NCBI RefSeq assembly: GCF_029892285.1
Contig: NZ_JARXVM010000003.1
Location: 124,001 to 188,000, forward strand
DNA length: 64,000 nucleotides
Reading direction: 5' to 3'
Source of the DNA: Rhizobium sp. SG_E_25_P2
GTDB lineage: Bacteria > Pseudomonadota > Alphaproteobacteria > Rhizobiales > Rhizobiaceae
How positions within the stretch are numbered: the first letter of the stretch is position 1; each line of letters starts with the position of its first letter. Below are positions 43,096 through 51,777 of the stretch, piece by piece. The position numbers and the translations under genes are program-made. The notes below the pieces were generated by a model. The model searched no databases and was not told where the DNA came from. It worked only from the letters and a program-made list of their open reading frames with translations.

Positions 43096-44018
43096 GCCAA
43101 GGCCCCCCGAACGCGCGGATCCATCGCCGCCTGCAAGAGATCTCCCAGCAATGTTCCAAGCATGACGGCCATGGCGAGCATGAGAAGGCTTGCCTGAACC
43201 ACCGGATAATCATGTTGACTGAGTGCCTTGATCAGCAGAGTCCCGAGGCCAGGCCTGGCGAAGACAACCTCGACGGTAACCGCGCCTCCGAGAATCCAGC
43301 CGATACGCAGCGCCAGAATGGTCACGACGGGAATGAGCGCGTGCCGGAGCACGTGACGGATCTGAATCTCGAACGGCGACAGCCCCTTGGCGTGCAACAG
43401 CAGCACGAAGTCGCGCGAGGCGATGTCGATCATCGATATTCTGGTGATGCGGGCCACCAGCGCCGTGCCGCCGAAGCCGATGGTCAGCACCGGCAGCACG
43501 AGCGACGACCAGGTCCGTGCGCCTGATACGGGGAACCAACCAAGCCCCACGGAAAATGCGAGAATGAGCAGGAGACCGAGCCAGAAGCTCGGCAACATCG
43601 ATCCAAAGAGGACGCCGCCCATGACGAGGCGGTCCAGCAGGCGATCCTTCTGCAAGGCGGCGATCACGCCGAGCATGATCCCGACCAACGACGAGAACGC
43701 CAGCGCAAGTCCTCCGAGCAGGAGAGAATGCGGAAGGGCCTGGGCGATGAGATCGGCGACCGGTCTTCGGGCGACGATCGCAGTTCCCAGATCCCCGGTC
43801 ATCAGCTTGCCGAGCCAGATTGCGTACTGGACCGGCAGTGGCCGGTCCAGTCCATAGCGGGCCATCATCTCGGCGCGCTGCTCGGGCGGGGCGCCCACTT
43901 TGAGCAGATTGTCGATCGGATCGCCCGGGATGAAATGCAAAATCAGGAAAATGACGACGGACACCGCGAGGAACACGGGGACGAGCATCAGCACGCGTCG
44001 AAGCGCATAGGCCAACAT
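43092..44018 (-). CDS. Peptide ABC transporter permease, OppB/DppB type
   Basis: A 308-residue permease starting MLAYALRRVLMLVPVFLAV, with the OppB block FIPGDPIDNLLKVGAPPEQR and LGLDRPLPVQY-like YGLDRPLPVQYAIWLGKL. The C-terminal half includes GGAVTVEVVFARPGLGTLLI and HDYPVVQASLLMLAMAVML. It starts 27 bp after the solute-binding-protein stop and is the first membrane gene of the operon. Confidence 0.95.
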   Translation of the reverse strand: MLAYALRRVLMLVPVFLAVSVVIFLILHFIPGDPIDNLLKVGAPPEQRAEMMARYGLDRPLPVQYAIWLGKLMTGDLGTAIVARRPVADLIAQALPHSLLLGGLALAFSSLVGIMLGVIAALQKDRLLDRLVMGGVLFGSMLPSFWLGLLLILAFSVGLGWFPVSGARTWSSLVLPVLTIGFGGTALVARITRISMIDIASRDFVLLLHAKGLSPFEIQIRHVLRHALIPVVTILALRIGWILGGAVTVEVVFARPGLGTLLIKALSQHDYPVVQASLLMLAMAVMLGTLLGDLLQAAMDPRVRGALA

Positions 44019-44045
44019 GGTTGCGGTATCCCTCGCGGCGGCGTC

Positions 44046-45629
44046 TTATTCCTTGATTTCCATATCCATGATCACGGTGGCGCCGACCGTTGGCGCGTGG
44101 ATTTCCGCCGGCAACACGAGGCGGTCCTTGTTGTAAGCGACGGAATTGACCGGCTGATAGATCGGCGCCATCGGGAACTGCGACAGGACATATTCGTGAT
44201 AGGCGGTGAAGTTCTTCACCCGTTCCGCCATGTTCTTGGAGCCGCTCATCGCCCGCTTGCGCAGTTCCTCGGCCTTGGGGTCGTTGAACATGGAGATGTT
44301 CGGATAACCCAGACGATCGCCGCCGAAGAACCAGTCGACGATGTCGGCATTGTCCCAGTTATAGGAACGCACTGCGAGCTGCTGCTTGCCGCTCTTGTAC
44401 TGGTCGCGGATCGCGGAGCTGTCGAAGGTGGTGATTTCGCTGTCGATGCCGACTGCCTTGAGTTCAGCCTGGACGACCTCGGTCAAGCGGCGGAAGCTCG
44501 AGTCGCTTTGGGTCCACAAGGACACGCGCAGCGGCTTTCCATCCTTTTCGCGGACACCATCGGCGCCCATCTTCCAGCCAGCCTCGTCAAGCAGCGCCTT
44601 GGAGCGCTCCGGATCGTAGGAGATCTTGTATTTCGGATCGACGTTGGATTCCGGTAGGGCCGAGATCAGGAAGGTGTTGGCCACTTCGCCGACGCCGCCA
44701 TAGACGGAGTCCAGGATCTCTTTCTGGTTGATCGCCTTGGCGGCGGCTTCACGGACCTTGATGTCGGTGAAGGGCTCCGTGGTCACGTTGATCGGCATGT
44801 AAGCCACGTCCTGGCCGGCCAGTGTGACCACCTTCAGGTTCTCCTCCTTCTTGACCTCGCCAAGAAAATCGGTGGGAACGCTGAGCAGCATGTCCACGCC
44901 GCCGGATTTCAGTTCGAGGAAGGCGGTGGAATCCTCGGGGATTTCGCGCAGAGTGAGCTTGGCGATCTTGGCCTTGCCCCGGTTCTTGGCGAGCGAAGAC
45001 GCCCAGGCATAGTCTTCGTTGCGGACAAGAACGGTTTCCTGGCCGATCGTGAAGCTTTCGAGCTTGAAGGGGCCGGTGCCATAAACCTCGGTCACGCCGT
45101 AATTGTCGCCCAGAGCCTCATAGGACTTGGGTTCGATGACCGACAGATAGCTCGAAGAAAAGTTGTAAAGCAGGTTCGGTTCTGGACGAGACATGACGAA
45201 TTTCACGGTCGCGTCGTCGACCACTTCGACCGTCTTGATCGCTTCCGTCATGTAGGCGTTTTCGGACGCCTTGAAGAGCTGCAGCCACTTCACCACGGTC
45301 TGGGCGTTGAAGGGCTCGCCATTGTGAAACGTCACGCCCTTCTTGAGGTTGAAGACCCAGGACATGCCGTCGGGCGCTTCTTCCCAGCTTTCCGCCAGCC
45401 AGGGATGGAAGGACAGATCCGCGTCCTGGGCGACCAGACGGTCGAAAATCAGCGTGGCGCCGATGCTCAGATTTGCGGCCGTGACTGGGTTATAGGTCGG
45501 CGAACCGACCTCATTCGTCGCCATGACGAAGACTGCTTCCTGCGCCAGGGACGGGCCCGCGGCGGCGAAAAGCGCCGCAAGGCTGATACCTGCGGCCATG
45601 ATGGATTTGCGAATGTTCAGGCTGGTCAT
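44046..45629 (-). CDS. Peptide ABC transporter solute-binding protein (SBP_bac_5)
   Basis: A 527-residue periplasmic protein with a signal peptide ending PSLAQEA. Family-5 blocks: GATLIFDRLVAQDADLSFHP, LAESWEEAPDGMSWVFNLKK and GVTFHNGEPFNAQTVVKWLQ. These proteins bind di- or oligopeptides, nickel, haem or glutathione. AGAGAGGACC lies upstream of the ATG. The RpiR-type regulator lies 44 bp upstream in the same direction, so regulator, transporter and M81 hydrolase may be cotranscribed. Confidence 0.94.
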   Translation of the reverse strand: MTSLNIRKSIMAAGISLAALFAAAGPSLAQEAVFVMATNEVGSPTYNPVTAANLSIGATLIFDRLVAQDADLSFHPWLAESWEEAPDGMSWVFNLKKGVTFHNGEPFNAQTVVKWLQLFKASENAYMTEAIKTVEVVDDATVKFVMSRPEPNLLYNFSSSYLSVIEPKSYEALGDNYGVTEVYGTGPFKLESFTIGQETVLVRNEDYAWASSLAKNRGKAKIAKLTLREIPEDSTAFLELKSGGVDMLLSVPTDFLGEVKKEENLKVVTLAGQDVAYMPINVTTEPFTDIKVREAAAKAINQKEILDSVYGGVGEVANTFLISALPESNVDPKYKISYDPERSKALLDEAGWKMGADGVREKDGKPLRVSLWTQSDSSFRRLTEVVQAELKAVGIDSEITTFDSSAIRDQYKSGKQQLAVRSYNWDNADIVDWFFGGDRLGYPNISMFNDPKAEELRKRAMSGSKNMAERVKNFTAYHEYVLSQFPMAPIYQPVNSVAYNKDRLVLPAEIHAPTVGATVIMDMEIKE

Positions 45630-45673
45630 TTCGGTCCTCTCTGCAGGTTTTTGTTTTTGTCAGTTCATCGATT

Positions 45674-46597
45674 TCAGCGACGTTGGCGGTCAAACTGGCC
45701 GGTATGGCCGATGAAATCGTCATAATGGGCGGATATGCGGGCCATGCGCTCCTCGACCTCGGCGCCCAGTTCGTTGAACACCCCGTTGACCAGAAGTCCG
45801 ATCAGCGAGGACATGGCCGAGGTCGTGTCCCAGAAATGGTTGAGGTCAGTGGGCACGGCGAAGATCTCGTCGACGATCCCAGCCGCCCAATCGCAATAGG
45901 GATCGGTGATCAGGCTGACCGGAATGCCGGCGGCATGGGCGGCGGCGGCGAGATCGCGCGTCAGCCGCGAATACCGGCGGCCGTCGATCAGGACGAGCGT
46001 CGTGTTGTCGGGTGGGGACAACAGGACTTCCGCAAAATGCCCGCCGGCGACATCGGCGAGCTGTACGCCCGGCCGAAGATATTGAAGATTGTGCACGAGT
46101 TCGGCGGCATGCCCACGTTCGGTCTGGAAACCGGCGACGAATACGTTCTGGCGGCGCGCGAGCCGTTTCACGGCCAGGTCGAATTCGGGCGTCGCGGCGA
46201 TCTCGTAGACCGCCACGAGGGCCGCCATCTCCTTCTCCAGCGCCCGAGACAGTTCGCCTTGTCCGGATTGGCTGCGGCGGTGGAAATCCTGAAGCCGATC
46301 GCCGATCAGCCAGGGCTGGTCGCCGAGATCCTGCTGCAGCCCGCCCTTCAGATCCTTGAAACTTCTGTAGTCGATGGTCCGGCAGAAGCGGCCGATCGAA
46401 GCTTCCGACACCCCGATCTTGGCCGCGACGGTCGCGGCAGTTTCGAACGGCAGGGACTGGAGATTGGAAAGAAGATAGGAGGCGATGGCGCGCTCGGCAG
46501 GCGTGCCGGACGCGGCCTGCTGTTGCAGCCGCTGGCGAAGGTCGCCCATTGGGCCTTTCGCGTCGCCGTGCTGCTGCTCCCCGTCCTGTCCAGACAT
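45674..46597 (-). CDS. RpiR/MurR-family transcriptional regulator
   Basis: This 307-residue regulator has an N-terminal helix-turn-helix (ERAIASYLLSNLQSLPFETA, then VAAKIGVSEASIGRFCRTID) and a C-terminal SIS domain from about residue 135 (FVAGFQTERGHAAELVHNLQ, IPVSLITDPYCDWA). SIS domains usually sense phosphosugars or cell-wall sugars. It is divergent from the racemase/GNAT pair and upstream of the peptide importer, so it is placed to control both units. Confidence 0.92.
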   Translation of the reverse strand: MSGQDGEQQHGDAKGPMGDLRQRLQQQAASGTPAERAIASYLLSNLQSLPFETAATVAAKIGVSEASIGRFCRTIDYRSFKDLKGGLQQDLGDQPWLIGDRLQDFHRRSQSGQGELSRALEKEMAALVAVYEIAATPEFDLAVKRLARRQNVFVAGFQTERGHAAELVHNLQYLRPGVQLADVAGGHFAEVLLSPPDNTTLVLIDGRRYSRLTRDLAAAAHAAGIPVSLITDPYCDWAAGIVDEIFAVPTDLNHFWDTTSAMSSLIGLLVNGVFNELGAEVEERMARISAHYDDFIGHTGQFDRQRR

Positions 46598-46611
46598 CCC
46601 AATCCCCTTTA

Positions 46612-46659
46612 TTGAAAGGAAGACTGACAGAATTCTTTCAAGCGGTCAATCTTGCAAGA
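46612..46659. promoter_or_regulatory. Candidate RpiR operators in the divergent promoter
   Basis: An inverted repeat TTGAAAG-N16-CTTTCAA (46612-46641, with GAATTC inside) is followed by a perfect palindrome TCTTGCAAGA (46650-46659). Both lie in the 114-bp gap between the RpiR gene and the racemase-like gene. Assignment is positional. Confidence 0.4.
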
Positions 46660-46711
46660 AAACTGAAATCAACTTAGGTTGCGAGGAAAGAGAACGTCGG
46701 GAGGCAGGCAT

Positions 46712-47854
46712 ATGACCAAGGGAGTGATCGACGCGCAGACGCGCGCGCCGTTGCGGATCGACGGCGCGGAACTCCGCCTTGTCCGTCTTGCCCTGCTCAC
46801 GCCGTTCACAATCTCGACGGGGACTTTGTACGAGAAGGTGTTTCCGCTTCTGACCCTGCACGCCGATGGCCTTGAGGGATATGCAGAAGGCGTCATGGAT
46901 CCTTTGCCGGACTATCTCGAAGAGACGGTGTCGGGGGCGATGGACCTCACGCGAACTGTTCTCCTTCCTCAAATCCTTGGGAAAAGCTTCGACAATCCCC
47001 AGGCTCTTCACGGCCTGCTTGCGCCGTGGCGGGGAAATTTCATGACCAAGGCGATGGTCGAGATGGCGTTCTGGGATCTCTGGGCGAAAACTCTGTCTCT
47101 GCCGCTGAAGACCGTTCTCGGGGGAAGTGCTGACGCCGTGGATGTGGGCGTTTCGCTCGGGATCGCCTCGGTTGAGGAAACAATCGACCGTGTCGCGACC
47201 TATGTCGCGGAGGGCTACAAGCGCATCAAGCTCAAGATCAAGCCGGGACACGACCTCGATATTGTCAGGGTGGTGCGCGCGCGTTTTCCGCATATCCATC
47301 TGACGGCGGACGCCAACAGCGCCTATTCGATTGCCGACAGTTCGCTGCTGGCGCGACTCGATGAATTTGATCTCGATTACATCGAACAGCCGCTTGCCTG
47401 GAATGACATTCACGATCACGCGGTGCTGCAGAAACGTCTGAAAACCCCGATCTGCCTGGATGAGAGCATTCGAAGCCCCGAGGATGCGCGCAAAGCGCTG
47501 CAATCGGATGCGGCGCGCGTCATCAATATCAAGGTCGGCCGCTCCGGCGGCTATGTGAATTCCCTGCGGATCCATGATCTCAGCGAGGTCTTTTCCGTTC
47601 CGGTCTGGTGCGGCGGCATGCTCGAAAGCGGCGTGGGTCGCGCCCACAACATTCATCTGTCGACATTGTCGAACTTCCGGAAGCCCGGGGACACCTCGTC
47701 CGCGAGCCGCTACTTCCAGCGCGACATCGTCGAGCAGCGGCTGGAGGCGGTGGATGGTCGAATGCCTGTGCCGCAAGGAAGCGGCATCGGTGTCACGCTC
47801 GATGAGGATTTCCTCGCGCATGTGACGATCAGCCGGGAAAGCTTTACGGCATGA
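46712..47854 (+). CDS. Enolase-superfamily N-acylamino acid racemase-like enzyme (NAAAR/OSBS)
   Basis: A 380-residue protein starting at ATG 46712 (GGGAGG upstream). It has the MLE-subgroup catalytic set: KxK at Lys175/Lys177 (KRIKLKIKPGHD), metal ligands Asp200 (LTADANSAY), Glu225 (DYIEQPL) and Asp250 (CLDESIRS), and the second-face Lys274 (VINIKVGRSGG). The substrate-binding sequences match the o-succinylbenzoate synthase/N-succinylamino acid racemase branch. Since no menaquinone genes are near and a GNAT gene overlaps it by 4 bp, N-acyl (probably N-succinyl) amino acid racemisation is the better call. Confidence 0.88.
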   Translation: MTKGVIDAQTRAPLRIDGAELRLVRLALLTPFTISTGTLYEKVFPLLTLHADGLEGYAEGVMDPLPDYLEETVSGAMDLTRTVLLPQILGKSFDNPQALHGLLAPWRGNFMTKAMVEMAFWDLWAKTLSLPLKTVLGGSADAVDVGVSLGIASVEETIDRVATYVAEGYKRIKLKIKPGHDLDIVRVVRARFPHIHLTADANSAYSIADSSLLARLDEFDLDYIEQPLAWNDIHDHAVLQKRLKTPICLDESIRSPEDARKALQSDAARVINIKVGRSGGYVNSLRIHDLSEVFSVPVWCGGMLESGVGRAHNIHLSTLSNFRKPGDTSSASRYFQRDIVEQRLEAVDGRMPVPQGSGIGVTLDEDFLAHVTISRESFTA

Positions 47855-48552
47855 CGGAAATCCACATTCGAGAGCTCAGGGGTATTGCAGAATTCCGCAA
47901 GGCGGAAGGGCTGCAAACGGAAGTCTGGGGCCGCGGCGACACGCCTGATCCCGCCGATCTGATGATGGTCATTCAGGAAGAGGGTGGGCTGGTGGCCGGC
48001 GCTTTCCTGGATAGTCGCCTGGTCGGCTATGTCTTCGGCTTTCCGACCCGTGACCCGGGCGTCCAGCATTCCCATCGCCTGGCGGTCGCGCCGGATATGC
48101 GGGGCAGGGGGCTCGGCGCCGATCTCAAATGGTTTCAACGTGACTGGTGCCTGGCCCGCGGCATCAACCATGTGCGCTGGACGTTCGACCCCCTGCGCAT
48201 CACCAATGCGCGCCTCAATCTGAATCGGCTCGGTGGCCGATCCTGCGCCTATCTCGTCGATTACTATGGCGAAATGGGCGGCATCAACAAAGGGCTGCCT
48301 TCCGATCGCCTTCTTCTTGATTGGCGGCTCGATGATCCGATCGTGGTCCAGCGGGCCCAAGGCGCGCGCATGGACGGCGGCCACGAAGGGGCTTTGCTCG
48401 TGCACACGGTCAAAGCAGAAATGGAGGGGCGATCCGAGAACGAGCTTCTGGAAGACCTCGGCAGGCTGAGGTGGGAATTGCAGGATGCATTCTCGATGGG
48501 CTACCATCTTGTCGGCGTAATCGACAGGACCTTCATGCTGATGAAACGATGA
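47851..48552 (+). CDS. GNAT acyltransferase (COG3375-like)
   Basis: A 233-residue GNAT protein. The acyl-CoA-binding motif is VAPDMRGRGLGADLKWFQRD, preceded by VGYVFGFPTRDPGVQHSHRL; RWTFDPLRITNARLNLNRLG is characteristic of the subgroup found beside N-succinylamino acid racemases. Its ATG overlaps the racemase stop (ATGA). In Geobacillus kaustophilus, a GNAT succinyltransferase, an N-succinylamino acid racemase and a desuccinylase convert D- to L-amino acids. Here the first two are present and a canonical M20 desuccinylase is absent. Confidence 0.85.
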   Translation: MTEIHIRELRGIAEFRKAEGLQTEVWGRGDTPDPADLMMVIQEEGGLVAGAFLDSRLVGYVFGFPTRDPGVQHSHRLAVAPDMRGRGLGADLKWFQRDWCLARGINHVRWTFDPLRITNARLNLNRLGGRSCAYLVDYYGEMGGINKGLPSDRLLLDWRLDDPIVVQRAQGARMDGGHEGALLVHTVKAEMEGRSENELLEDLGRLRWELQDAFSMGYHLVGVIDRTFMLMKR

Positions 48553-48570
48553 GGCAAGGCTCCGCTCGCC

Positions 48571-48870
48571 ATGCGCCGAGCCGTTATGATCTTGGGCGCC
48601 ACGCCGCGTCGGAGCAGGGACCACATAGCATCATCCATACTGGCAGATGGTCGGCTGAAATGGCAGGCATCCGCCGGCTATGGCGAAAGAGCTTTGATTG
48701 AAACCTTGATGGGTCGAAACAAGGGCGTGATCGGTCCGCGGCTTGGCGCTCGGTCATTCCTCGCTCAACAGACTGAAGCCTCGATCGGCGCGCCCATCCT
48801 CAACCGAATGCTTGCCTGCGGACGCCCGAAATCGGTTCGTTGCCAAGCCACGACGGCAGCAACCAAATAA
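48571..48870 (+). pseudogene. IS5-type transposase C-terminal remnant, copy 1
   Basis: The reading frame ends with DGRLKWQASAGYGERALIET, LMGRNKGVIGPRLGARSFLA, and QQTEASIGAPILNRMLACGR, the conserved C-terminal (Y-R-E region) of IS5-family transposases. Only about 70 residues of the transposase remain. The 204-bp core at 48644-48847 recurs inverted at 58946-59149. It lies directly after the GNAT gene and fills the gap to the convergent amidohydrolase. No terminal inverted repeats were recognised. Confidence 0.8.
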
Positions 48871-48931
48871 TCGGCCCATCAAAGCCCTATTTCCGCACAT
48901 TTTCTCATACCCGCACCAACGCTGACCCGTT

Positions 48932-50203
48932 TCAGATATCATGTCTTTCTATCCTTCCGTTCGGCCTCAAGATACGGGGGCGACCATTGTCGAAGCTCTG
49001 TCGCCCATCCTTCCAGCCGGCGACGACGCGGGCGACTTCGCGCACCGCCGATACTCCGTCCTTGGCGTCCAGCAGCACGATCGTCGCGGGTTGGCCGACC
49101 GACAGCCCGTGGGGCTTGCCGAGTTGGCGGGCGGCGGAGGCCCCCACCATGGCGAAGACCTCGGCAATATCCTCGTCGCCTGCGAGTTGGGCGACATTGG
49201 CGTAGAGATTGGCCATTCGCATCAACGAGGCGTCGCCATAGGGCGTGAAGGGGTTCAGCACATTGTTGGTGGCGATCGAAGTGACGACGCCCCGTCTCGC
49301 CAGACGATGGGCGGGCGCCACGCCGCGCGGAACCAGGCGATCATGGCTGCGGCCGTTGAGGAACAGATCGGTGGCCGGCAGAACGGTGAGGGCAATGCCG
49401 CTTTCTGCAAGTTGATCGGCGATCTCGTCGATGTCTGCTACGCCGAGGGCGGAGAGATTGGTGACATGGCCGATCGCCACGCGACCCTGCCAGCCATGTT
49501 TGCGCGTGGCCGTGATCACCTGAGGCAGGTGGGTGAGCGCGGGATCAAGGCTGAAGTCGAGATGGAAGTCGACAGCGACGTCATGCTTGATTGCGAGCGC
49601 AAAGATCGCCTCGATATGCGCCTCTGGGTCAGGGTCGACATAAGGGCAGCCGCCGATGAGATCGGCGCCGTCCGACAATGCGGCGTCCAGCATGGCCAGC
49701 GTCTCAGGCTCCTGCGTCAGCCCCTCCTGCGCAAAGGCGCAGATCTCGATGTCTACGGCGAAAGCATAATCTTCCCGGATGCGCTTGATGGCTGCAAATG
49801 AGCGGAAGCCGGCGCGCGGGTCTATTTCGACGAAGGTCCGCATCCGCACCGTGCCATGGGCGATCGCCCTTTCGACGACGCCGGACGCGCGGGCATAGAC
49901 GTCGTTTTCCTGAAACGTCGCCTTGGCCTTCGCAGTCTCCCGCACGGCCTCGGCCAGTGTGCCCTCGCAGATGCTGCAACGGTCGAGGATGCAGGCTTTG
50001 TCGAGATGGATGTGGCTGTCCACAAAGCCGGGAAAGGCGAGATATCCGCGCCCGTCCACCTCATCGATGGCGTCGCAGCGAAAGTTGTTTTCCATCGCCG
50101 CGATCCGCCCGCTGCGCACAGCAATGTCCACCGGCGCTTCTCCTGAAGCGACGCGGACATTGCGGATCACCAGATCGAAAGGCTCGTCATTCGCTGCAGT
50201 CAT
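48932..50203 (-). CDS. CodA-like amidohydrolase, end of BMP operon
   Basis: A 423-residue cytosolic amidohydrolase. Metal ligands: FVDSHIHLDKACILDR (HxH), VDFHLDFSLDP, AIGHVTNLSALG, and an ATNNVLNPFTPYGD segment. At the last site Asn replaces the Asp seen in the CodA SDNxxDPF motif, so activity or metal use may differ. Its ATG overlaps the gamma-glutamyltransferase-like stop (ATGA). It is the final gene of an operon with a BMP-type importer. The substrate is unknown. Confidence 0.87.
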   Translation of the reverse strand: MTAANDEPFDLVIRNVRVASGEAPVDIAVRSGRIAAMENNFRCDAIDEVDGRGYLAFPGFVDSHIHLDKACILDRCSICEGTLAEAVRETAKAKATFQENDVYARASGVVERAIAHGTVRMRTFVEIDPRAGFRSFAAIKRIREDYAFAVDIEICAFAQEGLTQEPETLAMLDAALSDGADLIGGCPYVDPDPEAHIEAIFALAIKHDVAVDFHLDFSLDPALTHLPQVITATRKHGWQGRVAIGHVTNLSALGVADIDEIADQLAESGIALTVLPATDLFLNGRSHDRLVPRGVAPAHRLARRGVVTSIATNNVLNPFTPYGDASLMRMANLYANVAQLAGDEDIAEVFAMVGASAARQLGKPHGLSVGQPATIVLLDAKDGVSAVREVARVVAGWKDGRQSFDNGRPRILRPNGRIERHDI

Positions 50204-51777
50204 AGTCCGATCGCTCCGCCGTCGCTGCGCGGATCATGCGCCGCCGAAATAACGCCATCCGCTGCGATATGGATCACGCCCGCCTGTCCGCCGAGCGGGC
50301 TGAACGACGAGATGGCGCTGACCTCGTGGCCGAGATCCGTCAAAACGGACAGGCAGGCGGCGCCGATATGGTCCTCCATCTTGAGCGTGTCCCGGCTGTC
50401 CGAAAAGGTTCTTCCGAGCAGGAAGCGCGGCTGGCTCAGCGCCGCCAGCGGATCGAGCCCGTGGTCGATCAGCAGGCTGAGGAGAAGCGACAGCGTCTGC
50501 GGCTGGCCATCGGCCCCTTGCGTCCCATAGACCATATGCGGCCGACCGTCCTTCAGCGCCAGTCCGGGGTTCAGCGTATAGAAGGGCCGCTTGCCGGGTT
50601 GATAGCCGTTGAGATGGGCAGGATCGGCGCTGAAGGCGGCGCCGCGATTCTGCCAGAGTATACCGGTGTCGCCCGCGACCACGCCGCTGCCCCAGTCGAA
50701 ATAGAGACTTTGCAGGACGCATGCGGCGCGCCCGGCGGAATCGACCGCCGCCAAAAGCGCCGTGTCACCATTCCTGTAAACCTGCGGCCAAGCCAGAGCG
50801 GCGGATGGATCGATCGCCGCCGCCTTCGCGGCAAGCCGCGCGGGATCGAGCAGTGTTGCAGACGCATCCCCGGTGAAGTCTGGATCGGCGATGAGATGCC
50901 GGTCGAGAAAAGCTTGCTTCACCGCTTCGACCAAGGCGTGGTAGTAGGCCGGACTATCCGGCGGCAGGGTGCTCACGTTCAGCCCCTTCAGCACGCCCAT
51001 AATGCCGAGCGTCGTTACGCCTTGCGTCGGCGGCGGCGGTGCGAGAAGCGTGGTGTCGCCGTAGTCGAGAGCGATGGGCTTCGCTGCGCGCGTCCGGGTT
51101 GCCGCGAGATCGGCCAACCCGATCGGTGAGCCTGCTGCGGCGAGGCCGCGCACGATGCGCGCCGCAAGCGCGCCTTCATAAAACTCCCGCGCCCCATAGG
51201 TTGCGATCGCCTGGAGACTGCGGGCGAGCGCCGGCTGCCGCTGCCGGCCCTGGCGCCGAAATACATCGGCAAAGCCGGGCCAATCCGCCATTTCCCGCGC
51301 GCGAAAATCGAACCAGAAGGTCTGCGACGGGCTGACGTCAAAGCCATTTTCCGCAAAGTCGATGGCGTCGGCGAGAAGATTAGGTAGGCTCTCAATGCCG
51401 TTCCAGTTTTTCATCGAGTAGGCGAGCAGCGCATCCCAACTGTCCACGAAAGCGGCGGTTGTCAGGGTTGACGCTGGTCCCCTGACAGGTATAGAGCCCG
51501 CCGGCGCGGCGCTGATCGCCGCCTGGCCGATGCCGAGAAAGCTGGTCGCCTGTCCCTGCTCATCCGACACCATCCAGACCGCGTCGCCGCCGAGCCCGCA
51601 GAAATGCGGGTAGACCACGGACAAGGCCGCTCCCGCCGCAACCAGCGCCTCGATGGCGTTGCCGCCACGGGCAAGCACTTTCGCTCCGGCATGGCTCGCC
51701 AGCCAATGCGGCGTGGTCACCATGCCGCGAGATCCCTGGGCGTTGGCTGTTGCCGTCTGTCGCGATGCGGCCGTCAT
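50200..51777 (-). CDS. Gamma-glutamyltransferase-family Ntn hydrolase, YwrD/HpxW-like
   Basis: A 525-residue protein starting at ATG 51777, which overlaps the preceding amidohydrolase stop. Family blocks: TTPHWLASHAGAKVLARGGN, EALVAAGAALSVVYPHFCGL and GGDAVWMV. The autocatalytic nucleophile is Thr339 in YRNGDTALLAAVD; GDT-x-x-x-AAVD is the YwrD/HpxW subgroup form, not the TTH form of classical GGT. There is no signal peptide, so it should act in the cytoplasm. HpxW hydrolyses oxamate during allantoin catabolism; YwrD-type enzymes have unclear substrates. Confidence 0.87.
   Translation of the reverse strand: MTAASRQTATANAQGSRGMVTTPHWLASHAGAKVLARGGNAIEALVAAGAALSVVYPHFCGLGGDAVWMVSDEQGQATSFLGIGQAAISAAPAGSIPVRGPASTLTTAAFVDSWDALLAYSMKNWNGIESLPNLLADAIDFAENGFDVSPSQTFWFDFRAREMADWPGFADVFRRQGRQRQPALARSLQAIATYGAREFYEGALAARIVRGLAAAGSPIGLADLAATRTRAAKPIALDYGDTTLLAPPPPTQGVTTLGIMGVLKGLNVSTLPPDSPAYYHALVEAVKQAFLDRHLIADPDFTGDASATLLDPARLAAKAAAIDPSAALAWPQVYRNGDTALLAAVDSAGRAACVLQSLYFDWGSGVVAGDTGILWQNRGAAFSADPAHLNGYQPGKRPFYTLNPGLALKDGRPHMVYGTQGADGQPQTLSLLLSLLIDHGLDPLAALSQPRFLLGRTFSDSRDTLKMEDHIGAACLSVLTDLGHEVSAISSFSPLGGQAGVIHIAADGVISAAHDPRSDGGAIGL

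Noticed and set aside
46712-47854. Menaquinone o-succinylbenzoate synthase (MenC)
   Set aside because: The fold and catalytic residues fit, but no men genes are present and a GNAT gene overlaps it, as in N-succinylamino acid racemase loci.
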